A stretch of DNA of 64,000 bases from Brevundimonas vesicularis NBRC 12165 (GTDB lineage Bacteria; Pseudomonadota; Alphaproteobacteria; Caulobacterales; Caulobacteraceae), in NCBI RefSeq assembly GCF_001592205.1, contig NZ_BCWM01000005.1:1-64000 (forward strand), given 5' to 3'. Below, piece by piece: positions 63,408 to 64,000 of this stretch. Both the position numbers and the translations under genes were made by a program. How positions within the stretch are numbered: the first letter of the stretch is position 1; each line of letters starts with the position of its first letter. The notes below the pieces were generated by a model, which had not been told where the DNA came from, did not search any database, and was given only the letters and a program-made list of their open reading frames with translations.

Positions 63408-64000
63408 TTAGCGAACCTCCGAGACCGCCACGCCCTCGCGACGCGGATCGGCCCCTCCGTCCCAGCGACCGTCGCGCCAGATCGCGCCATGCAGGCCTGA
63501 GGTCTCGGTGGCGTTGGGCTTCAGGGCCATGCCCGCCGCCGCCAAGGCGTCGCGGATATCGGGCGCGATCAGGTCGGTGTCGGCCCCGACCATCTCGCCC
63601 CGCACCACCAGATTGGGCAGGGCGATCGCCTCCTGCATCGACAAGCCCCAATCCATCGTCCCGACCAGGGCCTTGGCGACATAGGCCAGGATGCTGGACC
63701 CGCCCGGCGAGCCGATGGCGCCGACCAGCCGCCCTTGACGATCCAGAATCAGCACCGGCGTCATCGACGAGCGCGGCCGCTTGCCCGCCGCCACGGCATT
63801 GGCGGCCGGATGTCCGTCCTCCTGCGGCGTAAAGGAGAAGTCGGTCAGCTGGTTGTTCAGGAAGAAGCCGTCGACCATCCGGCCATTGCCGAAGATGCTC
63901 TCGACCGTCGTGGTCATGCTGACCGCATTGCCCCAGGCGTCCACCACGACCATGTGCGATGTGCCGCCCGGCTCGGCGGTCTGGTCGACCCCGCGCGGCG
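63408..64000 (-). CDS. ggt: Gamma-glutamyltransferase, C-terminal part (cut by the window end)
   Basis: The last 197 or so residues of a gamma-glutamyltranspeptidase, continuing past the right edge. The nucleophilic Thr that starts the small subunit after self-cleavage is in GGTSHMVVVD (Thr codon at 63960-63962), followed by AWGNAVSMTTTVES, the oxyanion and glycine loop RPRSSMTPVLI, and GSPGGSSILAYVAKAL. The enzyme cleaves gamma-glutamyl bonds of glutathione in the periplasm. The end reads DPRREGVAVSE, a common GGT terminus. It is convergent with the LpxR-like gene at a 4-base gap. Confidence 0.92.
   Translation of the reverse strand, partial: PRGVDQTAEPGGTSHMVVVDAWGNAVSMTTTVESIFGNGRMVDGFFLNNQLTDFSFTPQEDGHPAANAVAAGKRPRSSMTPVLILDRQGRLVGAIGSPGGSSILAYVAKALVGTMDWGLSMQEAIALPNLVVRGEMVGADTDLIAPDIRDALAAAGMALKPNATETSGLHGAIWRDGRWDGGADPRREGVAVSEVR

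Overview
The window is a stretch of high-GC alphaproteobacterial chromosome, most likely from a Brevundimonas-like member of the Caulobacterales. Pointers are the very GC-rich third codon positions, a CC0125/CC1285-type lipoprotein, a cluster of CcrM methylation sites (GANTC) in front of nrdA, an EcfG/SigT-type stress promoter, and an intergenic repeat whose translation reads [16 protein letters not shown], a motif common in this group. This assignment is inference from gene content; no comparison was run. Almost everything is core chromosome. I see no insertion sequence, prophage, CRISPR array or rRNA operon.

Layout. 0-10.3 kb: tRNA-Arg(CCG), an SDR oxidoreductase with pterin dehydratase phhB, a Crp/Fnr regulator, ubiquinone genes ubiE-ubiB, ribosome rescue factor arfB with a DUF188 gene, a pair of secreted amidohydrolase-like proteins, trmB and a DUF1993 gene. 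10.3-16.7 kb: the transcription/translation operon rimP-nusA-ylxR-infB, with its own promoter, a leader terminator in front of rimP and a strong terminator after infB; rbfA and truB do not follow. 16.9-21.9 kb: DUF2141, carotenoid oxygenase, acyltransferase, CHAP amidase, tryptophan dioxygenase kynA and a DUF2383 gene. 22.1-25.3 kb: trmD-rplS and a DUF885 lipoprotein-like or periplasmic hydrolase. 25.5-29.5 kb: entericidin, YidB, an AmpG-like permease and a soluble hybrid kinase. 29.6-34.2 kb: comM, then ybbN, a Lon-N domain gene, Trm112 and gshB, whose gaps all carry the same short palindromic repeat. 34.5-40.7 kb: a set of envelope, transport and hypothetical genes, ProX, and a metallophosphoesterase-nucleotidyltransferase pair. 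40.9-49.2 kb: MASE1 hybrid kinase, nrdB, GST, alcohol dehydrogenase, and a VTT membrane protein translationally coupled to a histidine kinase. 49.2-52.4 kb: rpmH-rnpA-yidC-engB. 52.4-60.2 kb: M16 peptidase, argG, sugar dehydrogenase, CoA transferase and PAP2 phosphatase. 60.5 kb to the end: nrdA, an outer-membrane LpxR-like protein and the 3' part of a gamma-glutamyltransferase gene cut by the window edge.

Themes. Many genes serve translation (tRNA, rimP, nusA, infB, trmD, rplS, trmB, arfB, proX, rpmH, rnpA, engB). The two halves of class I ribonucleotide reductase lie 16 kb apart but share an upstream NrdR-like motif. The least explained features are regulatory or structural: a six-copy palindromic repeat that sits directly against ribosome binding sites, a second repeat family arranged as inverted pairs, the GANTC cluster at nrdA, and hairpins ending exactly at start codons (kynA, rnpA).
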